Of a stretch of DNA of 15,990 bases, positions 1-6,518 are shown piece by piece (within the stretch, counting starts at the first letter, position 1; each line of letters opens with the position of its first letter). A model generated the notes under the pieces. That model did not search any database. It was not told the DNA's origin and saw only the letters and a program-made list of their open reading frames with translations. Made by a program: the position numbers and the translations under genes. Source of the DNA: Nitrospinota bacterium (lineage in GTDB: Bacteria > Nitrospinota > Nitrospinia > UBA9942); the NCBI GenBank assembly GCA_003489165.1, contig DNJG01000059.1, forward strand, positions 1,212 to 17,201. Direction: 5' to 3'.

Positions 1-2
1 TC

Positions 3-569
3 GGAGGCGAGGAGACAATTAAAGTAGATGTCCGTATAATATCGGCAACCAGAAAGAATCTTGAAAAGGCGATTGAGGACGGAGAATTCCGTGAAGACCT
101 TTATTACAGATTAAAGGTCATACCAATCCATATACCGCCGCTGAGGGAGAGAAAAGAGGATATCCCGATCCTCGTAGATTATTTTATAAAAAGGTTTAAT
201 AAAAAACTGAGCAGGCTCGTGGAAATCACGTCAGAGGCATTAAAATGCCTGTTGGACTACGATTTCCCGGGAAATGTCAGAGAACTGGAGAATATCATTG
301 AGAGGTCAGTTGCACTTTCAACATCTGACACAATTAATGCATATGATATTGTGATGGCAGTGGAAAAGGACGGGTTTATCTCACTCAGGGATGAAGATAT
401 ACCTTCATTAAAAGATGTCATATCAAAGACTGAAATGACCCACCTCATGAAGGTATTGGAAAAGACAAACTGGAACAGGATAAAGGCTGCTAAAATATTG
501 GGTATAAGCAGAAAGAATCTCTGGGAAAAACTCAAGGCTTACAATATCGTATCTGAAAACGAAGAATAA
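3..569 (+). CDS. Sigma-54-dependent NtrC-family transcriptional activator, 3' part
   Basis: The frame is open from the left edge and ends at TAA 567-569, giving 188 C-terminal residues; the receiver domain and the Walker A/GAFTGA part lie outside the window. Seen: the late part of the AAA+ domain (VRIISATRKNL, then GEFREDLYYRL and PPLRERKEDIPIL), the YDFPGNVRELENIIER motif of the AAA+ lid, and a C-terminal Fis-type helix-turn-helix (NRIKAAKILGISRKNLWEKL). In this family the AAA+ ring hydrolyses ATP to remodel sigma-54 RNA polymerase at -24/-12 promoters, and the Fis-type helix binds an upstream enhancer. The missing N-terminus would tell whether it is a phosphorylated response regulator or another sensor type, so no gene symbol is given. 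It converges on the dksA-like gene with a 32-nt gap in which I see no terminator hairpin. Confidence 0.95.
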   Translation, partial: GGEETIKVDVRIISATRKNLEKAIEDGEFREDLYYRLKVIPIHIPPLRERKEDIPILVDYFIKRFNKKLSRLVEITSEALKCLLDYDFPGNVRELENIIERSVALSTSDTINAYDIVMAVEKDGFISLRDEDIPSLKDVISKTEMTHLMKVLEKTNWNRIKAAKILGISRKNLWEKLKAYNIVSENEE

Positions 570-601
570 AAATCAGATTAACCTTCTACAGTCCTCTTTG
601 A

Positions 602-961
602 TTACTGAGTTTTCCCTTTTGATTCCAGCTTTTCCTTACAGTCAACACACCACTTTGCATGGGGAATTAATTCTAATCTCTTCTCAGGTATCTCTTCACC
701 GCATTCAATACAGGAGCCATATTCTCCACTCTCAATCCTCTCAATCGCCTCATCAACCTCTTTTATCTGCTCCCTCTCCCTTTCACCAAGCTCCAATATC
801 ACCTGACGGGAATAGCTTCTGCTGGCATCATCATTTATATCAGGCACATCACCATCAACCTCTTCATGGCTATACTGCCTGCTTTTTTCTACCTCCCCAG
901 CCAATTCCTTTCTTATATCCAACAACTTTTTCTTGAAATATTTTACTTTATCCTTTTTCAT
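602..961 (-). CDS. DksA/TraR-family RNA polymerase-binding zinc-finger protein
   Basis: 119 residues, shorter than E. coli DksA (151). Seen: an N-terminal lysine/glutamate-rich coiled-coil arm, an acidic tip at residues 41-46 (D41-I-N-D44-D-A46) that fits the DxxDxA signature of DksA, a second helix, and a Cys4 zinc finger (C84-x2-C87, C105-x2-C108). Known family role: the coiled coil enters the secondary channel of RNA polymerase and, with ppGpp, resets initiation at rRNA and amino-acid promoters. The conserved tip residues suggest true DksA-like activity, which is inference. GAGGAG lies just before the ATG, with another GGAG further upstream. It follows rsfS on the same strand after 120 nt, so it may be the last gene of that operon or have its own promoter. 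Many genomes carry several such paralogues, so the name dksA itself is uncertain. Confidence 0.92.
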   Translation of the reverse strand: MKKDKVKYFKKKLLDIRKELAGEVEKSRQYSHEEVDGDVPDINDDASRSYSRQVILELGEREREQIKEVDEAIERIESGEYGSCIECGEEIPEKRLELIPHAKWCVDCKEKLESKGKTQ

Positions 962-1028
962 ATCTCCTCTTTAACTCCTTTCTTTAAGCTCAATTTTTCG
1001 CCGCATCATGAACCTTCTTATTTGATGA

Positions 1029-1091
1029 ACCCCGTTAGATATTTGCTATCGATTTGAGATAATTCTATCAAATGTTTTTATCTAACGGGGT
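1029..1091. repeat. 63-bp element with perfect 13-bp terminal inverted repeats
   Basis: Positions 1029-1041 and 1079-1091 are perfect inverted copies (arm ACCCCGTTAGATA), enclosing 37 nt. Inside, TTTG 1042-1045 / CAAA 1069-1072 and TATC 1047-1050 / GATA 1058-1061 can pair as well, so the whole element could fold into one long interrupted hairpin. The right arm covers the rsfS stop codon (1082-1084). No T-run follows the stem on either strand, so it does not look like a simple Rho-independent terminator. It may be a dispersed palindromic (MITE-like) unit or an mRNA 3'-end stabiliser. Confidence 0.75.
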
Positions 1092-1432
1092 GAATCAAAA
1101 ACTATAGCAGGGGCATCACCCCACAATCTCTCAAGACCGTAAAACCTCCGCGTCTCCTCATAAAAAATATGGACAATTACATCGTTATAATCCAAAAGAA
1201 CCCATCTCCCGCTTTCATAACCCTCTATATGATGACACCTGATACCTCTATTATCCATCTCCTCCTTTACGGCATCGGCAATTGCCTGAACCTGACGGGA
1301 TGATGTGCCGCTGCATATAATAAATATATCAGCAATAGAAGATAATCCCCTTATATCATAGACAACAATATCCAAAGCCTTTTTATCAGCCGCAGCACTA
1401 TAACTTAAAAATGCCTTATCTTTTATTTTCAG
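1082..1432 (-). CDS. rsfS: Ribosomal silencing factor RsfS (Iojap/YbeB family)
   Basis: The conserved core runs LDIVVYDIRGLSSIADIFI, then IICSGTSSRQVQAIAD, the HHIEGYESGRWVLLDYNDVIV block and a C-terminal FYGLERLWGDAP. RsfS binds L14 (uL14) on the 50S subunit and blocks 30S joining, lowering translation in starvation. The shortest open frame would begin at a TTG at 1375, but that cuts the usual N-terminal helix; in-frame sequence upstream (SAAADKKALDIVV) matches the family. There is no in-frame ATG or GTG between the upstream stop (the nadD TAA itself) and this point. The best placed start is a CTG at 1432-1430, 7 nt after AAGGAG (1445-1440), giving 116 residues, a usual length for the family. 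The ribosome-binding site overlaps the nadD stop codon, so the two genes are probably translationally linked. Gene identity is secure; the start codon is inference. Confidence 0.9.
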   Translation of the reverse strand: MKIKDKAFLSYSAAADKKALDIVVYDIRGLSSIADIFIICSGTSSRQVQAIADAVKEEMDNRGIRCHHIEGYESGRWVLLDYNDVIVHIFYEETRRFYGLERLWGDAPAIVFDSPR

Positions 1433-1439
1433 TTTTTGT

Positions 1440-1445
1440 CTCCTT
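1440..1445 (-). promoter_or_regulatory. Ribosome-binding site deciding the rsfS start
   Basis: On the minus strand AAGGAG overlaps the nadD TAA stop (1446-1444) and is followed after 7 nt by CTG (1432-1430). This spacing is ideal and no standard start codon stands there, which is the main support for CTG initiation of rsfS. Confidence 0.65.
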
Positions 1446-2130
1446 ACTTATAAAGCCTGTTTTTATTAATATACTCCTCTACAAATTCTGGTAAGAGGTA
1501 TTTTACAGTCATGCCACTTTTAACTCTTCTCCTGATATCTGTTGACGATATATCCAATGCAGTCGTTTCAACAGGATATATAAAATGTTTAGAGCCGATT
1601 ATATATAATCTCGGAGATTTTCCAAAGGGATTTTTTCTGTCTATCTTAAATTTTACATTTCTATACTTTTTAGCAGCAGCATCATTAAGCACATTAAAAA
1701 GGTCATCCACCTTGTAGCCGGGACGTGTAGTGACAATAAAATCGCAGTTTTTTAGCAGTCTGACAGAATCCTTCCATGTAAATATCTCTTTAAATGCATC
1801 AACACCTACAATAAAATAAAATTTATTTTTTGCCGAACCCTTATTAAAGCTATTTCTCAGTTCGTTTACTGTATCAATTGTGTATGAGTATCCATCTCTT
1901 TCAATCTCAATAGTTGATACTGTAAACCTCGGATTGGAGAGTGTTGCAAGCATTGTCATCATCAACCTGTGATACCCATCTGTTACCTTTTCTTTCTTCT
2001 TATGCGGTGGAATAAATGCAGGTATAAATATCACCCTATCCATTTTAAAAACCTCTGCAATCTCCTCTGCAGAGTTCAGATGACCATAATGTATCGGGTC
2101 AAATGTCCCACCCATTATTCCTATACGCAT
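1444..2130 (-). CDS. nadD: Nicotinate-nucleotide adenylyltransferase
   Basis: 228 residues, normal for NadD. It joins ATP and nicotinate mononucleotide to make deamido-NAD in the cytoplasm, the shared step of de novo and salvage NAD synthesis. Seen: the nucleotidyltransferase motif GGTFDPIHYGH at residues 7-17 with the HxGH signature (H14, H17), FIVGVDAF in the middle, and the C-terminal ISSTDIR motif at 194-200 that binds the ATP phosphates. It lies 85 nt downstream of proA, the longest gap inside this operon, and that gap holds an AT-rich inverted repeat. No clear Shine-Dalgarno sequence precedes the ATG; the sequence there is AT-rich. The stop codon overlaps the rsfS ribosome-binding site. 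Confidence 0.97.
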   Translation of the reverse strand: MRIGIMGGTFDPIHYGHLNSAEEIAEVFKMDRVIFIPAFIPPHKKKEKVTDGYHRLMMTMLATLSNPRFTVSTIEIERDGYSYTIDTVNELRNSFNKGSAKNKFYFIVGVDAFKEIFTWKDSVRLLKNCDFIVTTRPGYKVDDLFNVLNDAAAKKYRNVKFKIDRKNPFGKSPRLYIIGSKHFIYPVETTALDISSTDIRRRVKSGMTVKYLLPEFVEEYINKNRLYK

Positions 2131-2144
2131 AAATAATTGACAAT

Positions 2145-2218
2145 TGAAGATTGAAAATTGAAGATTGGAAAAAATAATAATTCCTTATAAATCGTCAATC
2201 GTCAATATTCAATCTTCA
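2145..2218. repeat. Inverted/direct repeat cluster between proA and nadD
   Basis: Bases 2145-2160 and the reverse complement of 2203-2218 match at 15 of 16 positions (TGAAGATTGAAAATTG type), leaving a 42-nt loop. A 12-bp direct repeat, AATTGAAGATTG, occurs at 2142-2153 and 2156-2167, and TCGTCAA occurs twice at 2192-2205. The right arm overlaps the proA stop codon (TGA, 2218-2216). The structure fills the proA-nadD spacer and could fold in the shared mRNA. It looks like a short dispersed intergenic repeat. Confidence 0.75.
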
Positions 2219-3466
2219 CTCCCTGACCTGCCCGTCTCCAAAGACAATATATTTAGTTGATGTCAGTTCTTCTAATCCCATAGGACCACGGCAGTGCAGC
2301 TTCTGCGTGCTAATCCCCATCTCTGCCCCGAGCCCGAACTGTCCGCCGTCTGTAAACCTTGTAGAGGCATTTACAAAGACCGATGCCGCATCAACCTCTC
2401 TTAAAAATTTCCATGCATTATTATAATTCTTTGTTACAACCGCCTCTGAAAGCATTGAGCCGTGCCTTGTTATATGTTCTATTGCATCATCAATACTATC
2501 CACAACCTTTACAGAGAGTATCAAATCCAAATATTCTGTATCCCAATCATCAGCAGTTGCATCCTTAATATCAGAAACTATTGCCTTTGTCCTCTGGCAT
2601 CCCCTTATCTCAACATTTGCATCTTTAAACTTCTTTATCATAGACGGCAGAAATGAACCGGCAACATCTTTATGGACAAGAAGGGTCTCCATAGCATTAC
2701 ACACACCCGGACGCTGAACCTTAGCATTGAAGGCTACTTTCTTTCCCATCTCCAAATCCGCCTCACTATCTATATAGACATGGCATAGCCCCTTATCATG
2801 TTTTATAACCGGTATTGTAGAATTCTCAACTACAGTCCTGATAAGACTATGACCGCCCCTCGGTATGATAAGGTCAATATAGGCATTCAGCTTAAGCATC
2901 TCAAATATTGCCTCCCTTTCAGTAACATCAATAAGCTGAATAGAATTATCAGGCAATCCATTAGAACTCCCTGCCTCTGATAGAACCTTTGCAATTGCTA
3001 TATTTGAGTTTATTGCTTCAGAACCTCCCCTCAAAATCACTGCATTACCTGATTTAATACACAGAGATGCGGCATCTGCAGTTACATTCGGCCTTGATTC
3101 ATATATTATGCCTATAACGCCAAGCGGTGTCCTTATCTTGCCTATCTGAAGGCCATTGGGCCTTCTCCACATCCTGACAACTTCACCTACAGGGTCAGGA
3201 AGTGCAGCAATCTCCCTTAATCCCTTTGACATCTCTTTAATTCTCACAGCATTCAGGGTTAAGCGGTCTATCATTGCTGGAGAAAGCCCTTTTCCCTTTG
3301 CATATTTTATGTCTTTTGAATTGGCTTCAACAATAAAGTCAGTTCTCTCCTCCAACAAATCTGCCATTGCCATCAGAGAATTATTTTTAATCTTTGTGGA
3401 AATGTTGGACAGCTTTCTTGAAGCGGCTTTTGCCTTCTGTGCAATTTTTAAAATTTTATCTTTCAT
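2216..3466 (-). CDS. proA: Gamma-glutamyl phosphate reductase (glutamate-5-semialdehyde dehydrogenase)
   Basis: 416 residues, normal for ProA. It reduces gamma-glutamyl phosphate with NADPH to glutamate-5-semialdehyde, the second step of proline synthesis from glutamate. Seen: an aldehyde-dehydrogenase-type fold with GVIGIIYESRPNVTADA (116-132), the KSGNAVILRGGSEAINSN block (138-155), IPVIKHDKGLCHVYID (218-233), and the catalytic cysteine in QRPGVCNAMETLLVH (C256). The C-terminus keeps FGLGAEMGISTQKLHCRGPMG. Its ATG shares bases with the proB stop (ATGA, 4-nt overlap), so the two are translationally coupled, as expected since the labile acyl phosphate made by ProB is passed to ProA. Confidence 0.98.
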   Translation of the reverse strand: MKDKILKIAQKAKAASRKLSNISTKIKNNSLMAMADLLEERTDFIVEANSKDIKYAKGKGLSPAMIDRLTLNAVRIKEMSKGLREIAALPDPVGEVVRMWRRPNGLQIGKIRTPLGVIGIIYESRPNVTADAASLCIKSGNAVILRGGSEAINSNIAIAKVLSEAGSSNGLPDNSIQLIDVTEREAIFEMLKLNAYIDLIIPRGGHSLIRTVVENSTIPVIKHDKGLCHVYIDSEADLEMGKKVAFNAKVQRPGVCNAMETLLVHKDVAGSFLPSMIKKFKDANVEIRGCQRTKAIVSDIKDATADDWDTEYLDLILSVKVVDSIDDAIEHITRHGSMLSEAVVTKNYNNAWKFLREVDAASVFVNASTRFTDGGQFGLGAEMGISTQKLHCRGPMGLEELTSTKYIVFGDGQVRE

Positions 3467-4590
3467 AGAATCACGAGATTATCCCTGTGTATAGCCTCAT
3501 CAACCATTTTATATCCAAGTATTTCTTCAAACTCTGAACTATGTTTCCCCCTAATTTTTTTTAATTCAGTTGAACTGTAATTTATAAGCCCTCTTGCAAA
3601 CTCCCTGTTTCTGCTGTCAATACAGCTAACCATATCACCGCTCTTAAACTTACCCTCTATCTCTACAACACCTGACGGCAGAAGGCTCTTACCATCAGCA
3701 ATAAGGACATTCTTCGCACCATCATCCACCTTTATCTTTCCCTTAGATTTAAGGGTATAGGCAATCCAGTATTTCTTACTGCCAAGTTTGTCCTCCTCAG
3801 GCAGAAATAATGTCCCAACATCCTCTCCCTTTACAATAGCCTCTATTATACCATTCACCTTTCCGTCAACTATTACAGTTGGTATTCCAGAATGAGACAT
3901 CCTCTTTGCAGCCTGAATCTTCGTCACCATCCCGCCTACACCGGTAGCAGATCTGCTGTCACCTGCCATTACCTCAATCTCATTGGTTATTTTCTCTACA
4001 ACAGGTACCAATTCTGCTGCCGGGTCTAACTTAGGGTCAGCACTGTATAACCCCTTCACATCTGAAAGTATTATCAGCAAATCCGCCTCTATTAAGTTTG
4101 ACACCATAGAAGATAGTGTATCATTATCACCAAACTTTATCTCATCAACAGCTACAGTATCATTTTCATTTATTATCGGTATAACCTTGTAAGAGAGAAT
4201 AGTAAGAATTGTATTTTTTGCATTAAGGTATCTTATCCTATTGCTTAAATCATCATGGGTAAGAAGAATCTGGGCTACATTAAGCCCTTCCCTCTTGAAA
4301 TGCCTTTCATATTTTCCAATCAGACGGCTTTGACCTATTGCAGCCGCAGCCTGCTTGTGAGGTATATCCACTGGAGTTTTTTTAAGGTTTAATTCCTTCA
4401 CCCCTGCAGCAATAGCACCTGATGAAACAAGAATCATTTCATATCCTGATTTGTGGAGAGTTGAAACCTGTCGGGTAATTTCTTCTATGACAGTATCATC
4501 AAGTCCGCTTCTGTCAGGACTGGTAAGAACCCCGCTTCCAATCTTAATTACAATCCGCCTGACTTTTTTTAATACCTTTTTCCTATTCAC
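3463..4590 (-). CDS. proB: Glutamate 5-kinase with C-terminal PUA domain
   Basis: 375 residues with a GTG start at 4590, one base after the obg stop codon. It phosphorylates glutamate to gamma-glutamyl phosphate and is usually the proline-inhibited step. Seen: the amino-acid-kinase domain with IVIKIGSGVLTS (13-24), ILVSSGAI (53-60), PIINENDTVAVDEIKFGDND (138-157) for substrate binding, and GVGGMVTKIQAAK (217-229). A PUA domain follows from about 278 to 360, as in the long ProB form. Only AAGG about 12 nt before the GTG resembles a ribosome-binding site, so translation may depend on ribosomes finishing obg. It overlaps proA by 4 nt. Confidence 0.97.
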   Translation of the reverse strand: MNRKKVLKKVRRIVIKIGSGVLTSPDRSGLDDTVIEEITRQVSTLHKSGYEMILVSSGAIAAGVKELNLKKTPVDIPHKQAAAAIGQSRLIGKYERHFKREGLNVAQILLTHDDLSNRIRYLNAKNTILTILSYKVIPIINENDTVAVDEIKFGDNDTLSSMVSNLIEADLLIILSDVKGLYSADPKLDPAAELVPVVEKITNEIEVMAGDSRSATGVGGMVTKIQAAKRMSHSGIPTVIVDGKVNGIIEAIVKGEDVGTLFLPEEDKLGSKKYWIAYTLKSKGKIKVDDGAKNVLIADGKSLLPSGVVEIEGKFKSGDMVSCIDSRNREFARGLINYSSTELKKIRGKHSSEFEEILGYKMVDEAIHRDNLVIL

Positions 4591-4591
4591 C

Positions 4592-5611
4592 TTAATGTCT
4601 TGCCTTATCGGCTTCAGCTTTAAACAGCATATCAGCCATATTTTTTACTAACTGATTAATACCCCCACCGGTAACAGCCGAGATAGAAAATATTTCTATA
4701 CCCATATCTCTGAATTTACTTTTAACTTTATCAAATTTTTCCTTCGCCTCAGGGATATCAACCTTATTACCAACCACCATCTGTGGTTTTGAAGCAAGCT
4801 CAGGACTGAACTGAAGGAGTTCCTCATTAATAATTTTAAAATCATTAATGGGGTCTCTCCCCTCCCCTGCCGACATATCAATAAGATGGAGGAGTACCTT
4901 TGTCCTTTCTATATGCTTTAAAAACCTTACACCGAGCCCCTTCCCTTTATGTGCCCCCTCAATAAGCCCCGGTATATCTGCAACTACGAAGGATTTATAC
5001 TCTTCCAACCTGACAACGCCTAAATTTGGTGCCAGGGTTGTAAATGGATAATCTGAAATTTTTGGTTTTGCTGCTGATATTTTTGATATGAGTGTTGATT
5101 TTCCTGCATTTGGAAAACCAATTATACTGATGTCAGCAAGGAGTTTTAGCTCTAAATAAAGCCACTTTTCCTCTCCGGGGAGACCTTTTTGTGCCCGCCG
5201 AGGAGCCCTGTTTGTAGAAGACTTAAATCTTGTATTTCCCCATCCACCCCTTCCACCCTTAGCTACTATTGATACCTTGCCATCTTCATCCAAGTCTTCC
5301 AGAATTAATTTAGTATCTGCATCTTTTATTATTGTGCCAACGGGAACCCTTATCCTGCAATCCCCTCCATCTTTTCCGTGTTTATTGCTGCCCTCTCCGT
5401 GTCCCCCTCTATCTGCCCTATAATGCTGTTGATACCGGAGGTCAATTAATGTGTGAAGGTTTCTATCTGCCGATATTATTACATCCCCGCCGTCTCCTCC
5501 GTCTCCACCATCGGGACCGCCCCTCGGGACATATTTTTCTCTGCGAAAACTTACACAGCCCTTTCCGCCATCCCCTCCCTTAACATATATCTTCGCTTCA
5601 TCAATAAACAT
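4592..5611 (-). CDS. obgE: Obg-family GTPase (50S assembly GTPase)
   Basis: 339 residues: the N-terminal glycine-rich Obg fold (1 to about 158, with GGDGGKGCVSFRREKYVPRG near the start) followed by a G domain. GTPase motifs seen: G1 GFPNAGKS (165-172), switch I FTTLAPNLGV (190-199), G3 DIPG (212-215), G4 NKVD (282-285), G5 SAV (311-313). Obg proteins bind the 50S subunit late in assembly and link it to GTP/ppGpp levels. The protein ends soon after the G domain, so it lacks the optional C-terminal OCT domain found in some Gram-positive Obg proteins. It sits 27 nt after rpmA, the standard neighbour order. No strong Shine-Dalgarno precedes the ATG; a 12-bp palindrome lies in the spacer instead. 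Confidence 0.98.
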   Translation of the reverse strand: MFIDEAKIYVKGGDGGKGCVSFRREKYVPRGGPDGGDGGDGGDVIISADRNLHTLIDLRYQQHYRADRGGHGEGSNKHGKDGGDCRIRVPVGTIIKDADTKLILEDLDEDGKVSIVAKGGRGGWGNTRFKSSTNRAPRRAQKGLPGEEKWLYLELKLLADISIIGFPNAGKSTLISKISAAKPKISDYPFTTLAPNLGVVRLEEYKSFVVADIPGLIEGAHKGKGLGVRFLKHIERTKVLLHLIDMSAGEGRDPINDFKIINEELLQFSPELASKPQMVVGNKVDIPEAKEKFDKVKSKFRDMGIEIFSISAVTGGGINQLVKNMADMLFKAEADKARH

Positions 5612-5621
5612 AAAGAGTTAA

Positions 5622-5633
5622 GGAGTTAACTCC
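5622..5633. repeat. 12-bp perfect palindrome in the rpmA-obg spacer
   Basis: GGAGTTAACTCC reads the same on both strands and occupies nearly half of the 27-nt gap between rpmA and obg. It could be a protein-binding site or a small mRNA stem without a loop; no function can be assigned from sequence. Confidence 0.5.
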
Positions 5634-5638
5634 ACAAC

Positions 5639-5893
5639 TCATTCTGCATACACACTTACCAGTTTTTTATCTCTGCCCTTTGTCTCAAACTTCACAACAC
5701 CATCAATCTTTGCAAATATAGTATAGTCTACACCGAGCCCGACATTCTTTCCGGGATAAAACTTTGTCCCTCTCTGCCTTACAATAATGCTGCCGGCAGA
5801 AACTATCTGTCCTCCGAATCTCTTAACACCGAGCCTTTTTGAATTACTGTCCCTTCCATTAGCTGTGCTGCCCTGACCTTTTTTATGTGCCAT
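5639..5893 (-). CDS. rpmA: 50S ribosomal protein bL27
   Basis: 84 residues, the normal length. Begins MAHKKGQGSTANGRDSNSKR, the bL27 signature whose flexible N-terminus reaches the peptidyl-transferase centre, followed by RFGGQIVSAGSIIVRQRGTKFYPGKNVG. The first residues directly follow Met, with no Firmicute-type cleaved leader. A strong GGAGGT ribosome-binding site stands 6 nt before the ATG. The gene is 25 nt after rplU, the near-universal rplU-rpmA pair. Confidence 0.99.
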   Translation of the reverse strand: MAHKKGQGSTANGRDSNSKRLGVKRFGGQIVSAGSIIVRQRGTKFYPGKNVGLGVDYTIFAKIDGVVKFETKGRDKKLVSVYAE

Positions 5894-5918
5894 AACCTAC
5901 CTCCAAAAATTTAATATA

Positions 5919-6371
5919 CTATTTAGAACCTTTAATTTTTGCAGTTTTTGTAGTTTTCGTAGTCTTTGTTGTCTTCTTTCTCGTTGTCTTTGTTACTGTT
6001 CCTGAAGTTGCACCGGTAATCGTTCCTGAAGTTGCATATGTTGCAGCCCCTGACACAGCAGGAGTTCCGCCTATTGAAACTATCTTTACAGTAGTAAAAG
6101 GCTGCCTATGCCCCTGTGTCTTCCTATAATTTTTTCTCCTCTTTTTCTTGACTATGCGAATCTTCTTTGAATTACCCTGCTCAACTATCTCACCGATAAC
6201 CGGCATCCCTTTTATTTCAGGTTTTCCAATATTAGCCTCTTTATCATTCACCATGAGGACATTATCAAAACTGACCCTATCCCCTTTAATCCCTTTTACT
6301 TTTTCAAACCTTACAGTCTCTCCTAATGATACCTTATACTGTTTACCGCCTGTCTTAACTACTGCATACAT
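5919..6371 (-). CDS. rplU: 50S ribosomal protein bL21 with a Thr/Lys-rich C-terminal extension
   Basis: Residues 1-100 are a normal bL21: MYAVVKTGGKQYKVSLGET at the start, then KKKRRKNYRKTQGHRQ (76-91) and PFTTVKIVSI. bL21 is an early-binding 50S protein that contacts 23S rRNA and neighbours L20. The start at 6371 is chosen because GGAGG lies 7 nt upstream and because bL21 begins at this MYAV; an ATG six codons further up (6389) has no comparable site. The odd feature is residues 101-150, absent from ordinary bL21 (about 103 residues): an Ala/Ser/Gly/Thr stretch with two copies of an eight-residue unit (ATSGTITG, ATSGTVTK) and then a basic repeat rich in KTT units. It is probably disordered and solvent-exposed. 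First gene of the proposed operon. Confidence 0.97.
   Translation of the reverse strand: MYAVVKTGGKQYKVSLGETVRFEKVKGIKGDRVSFDNVLMVNDKEANIGKPEIKGMPVIGEIVEQGNSKKIRIVKKKRRKNYRKTQGHRQPFTTVKIVSIGGTPAVSGAATYATSGTITGATSGTVTKTTRKKTTKTTKTTKTAKIKGSK
5998..6036. repeat. Direct repeat inside the rplU tail
   Basis: GTTCCTGAAGTTGCA occurs at 5998-6012 and 6022-6036, spaced 24 nt (eight codons), so the reading frame is preserved. It encodes the ATSGT-type units of the bL21 tail. Shorter GTAGTTTTC/GTAGTCTTT-like units lie at 5949-5975. This suggests the tail grew by in-frame repeat expansion. Confidence 0.7.
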
Positions 6372-6461
6372 GATTAATCCTCCATCCATAATTAAAAACC
6401 TTCTTCTTCCCCCAATGATTCAGGCCAGTATGAAGAGGTCTATTTTGCTATAAACTACAAT

Positions 6462-6480
6462 GCCCACGATTTACGTGGGC
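6462..6480 (-). promoter_or_regulatory. Hairpin at the 5' end of the rplU leader
   Basis: GCCCACG (6462-6468) and CGTGGGC (6474-6480) form a perfect 7-bp GC-rich stem with a 5-nt loop; ACAA 6457-6460 and TTGT 6481-6484 extend it past a one-base bulge. On the minus strand no T-run follows, so it is not a typical terminator for purD. It lies right after the candidate promoter, about 90 nt before rplU, where ribosomal-protein leader RNAs (for example L21 leaders in other phyla) sit. A regulatory leader is inference. Confidence 0.5.
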
Positions 6481-6488
6481 TTGTATTC

Positions 6489-6518
6489 AAAATATCATGA
6501 TTTTTATTTATATGTCAA
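6489..6518 (-). promoter_or_regulatory. Candidate sigma-70 promoter of the rplU operon
   Basis: On the minus strand a perfect -35 TTGACA (6518-6513) is followed after 18 nt by TATTTT (6494-6489); GATATT with 16-nt spacing is an alternative -10. The -35 box is formed by the last sense codons of purD, so the promoter overlaps the purD end. A transcript from here would begin close to the leader hairpin and carry a 5' UTR of roughly 110 nt. Confidence 0.55.

Noticed and set aside
598..936. 112-codon plus-strand frame opposite the dksA-like gene.
   Set aside because: It is the antisense shadow of a gene with a complete Cys4 zinc finger and shows low-complexity His/Ser/Pro composition typical of shadows.
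1029..1091. Integron attC site, because the 7-mers GTTAGAT and ATCTAAC fit GTTRRRY and RYYYAAC.
   Set aside because: The order is reversed: attC begins with RYYYAAC and ends with GTTRRRY, while here GTTAGAT comes first. No integrase or cassette genes are present and the 7-mers are highly degenerate.
1029..1091. Rho-independent terminator of rsfS.
   Set aside because: No T-run follows the stem on the minus strand and the loop is far too long for a usual terminator.
6372..6389. Earlier ATG (6389) as the rplU start.
   Set aside because: It would add MDGGLI before the conserved MYAVVKTGGKQY; the good GGAGG site is placed for the ATG at 6371.
6462..6480. Rho-independent terminator of purD.
   Set aside because: The minus-strand sequence after the stem is mixed, not a T-run. 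The location after a TTGACA-type promoter fits a leader better.
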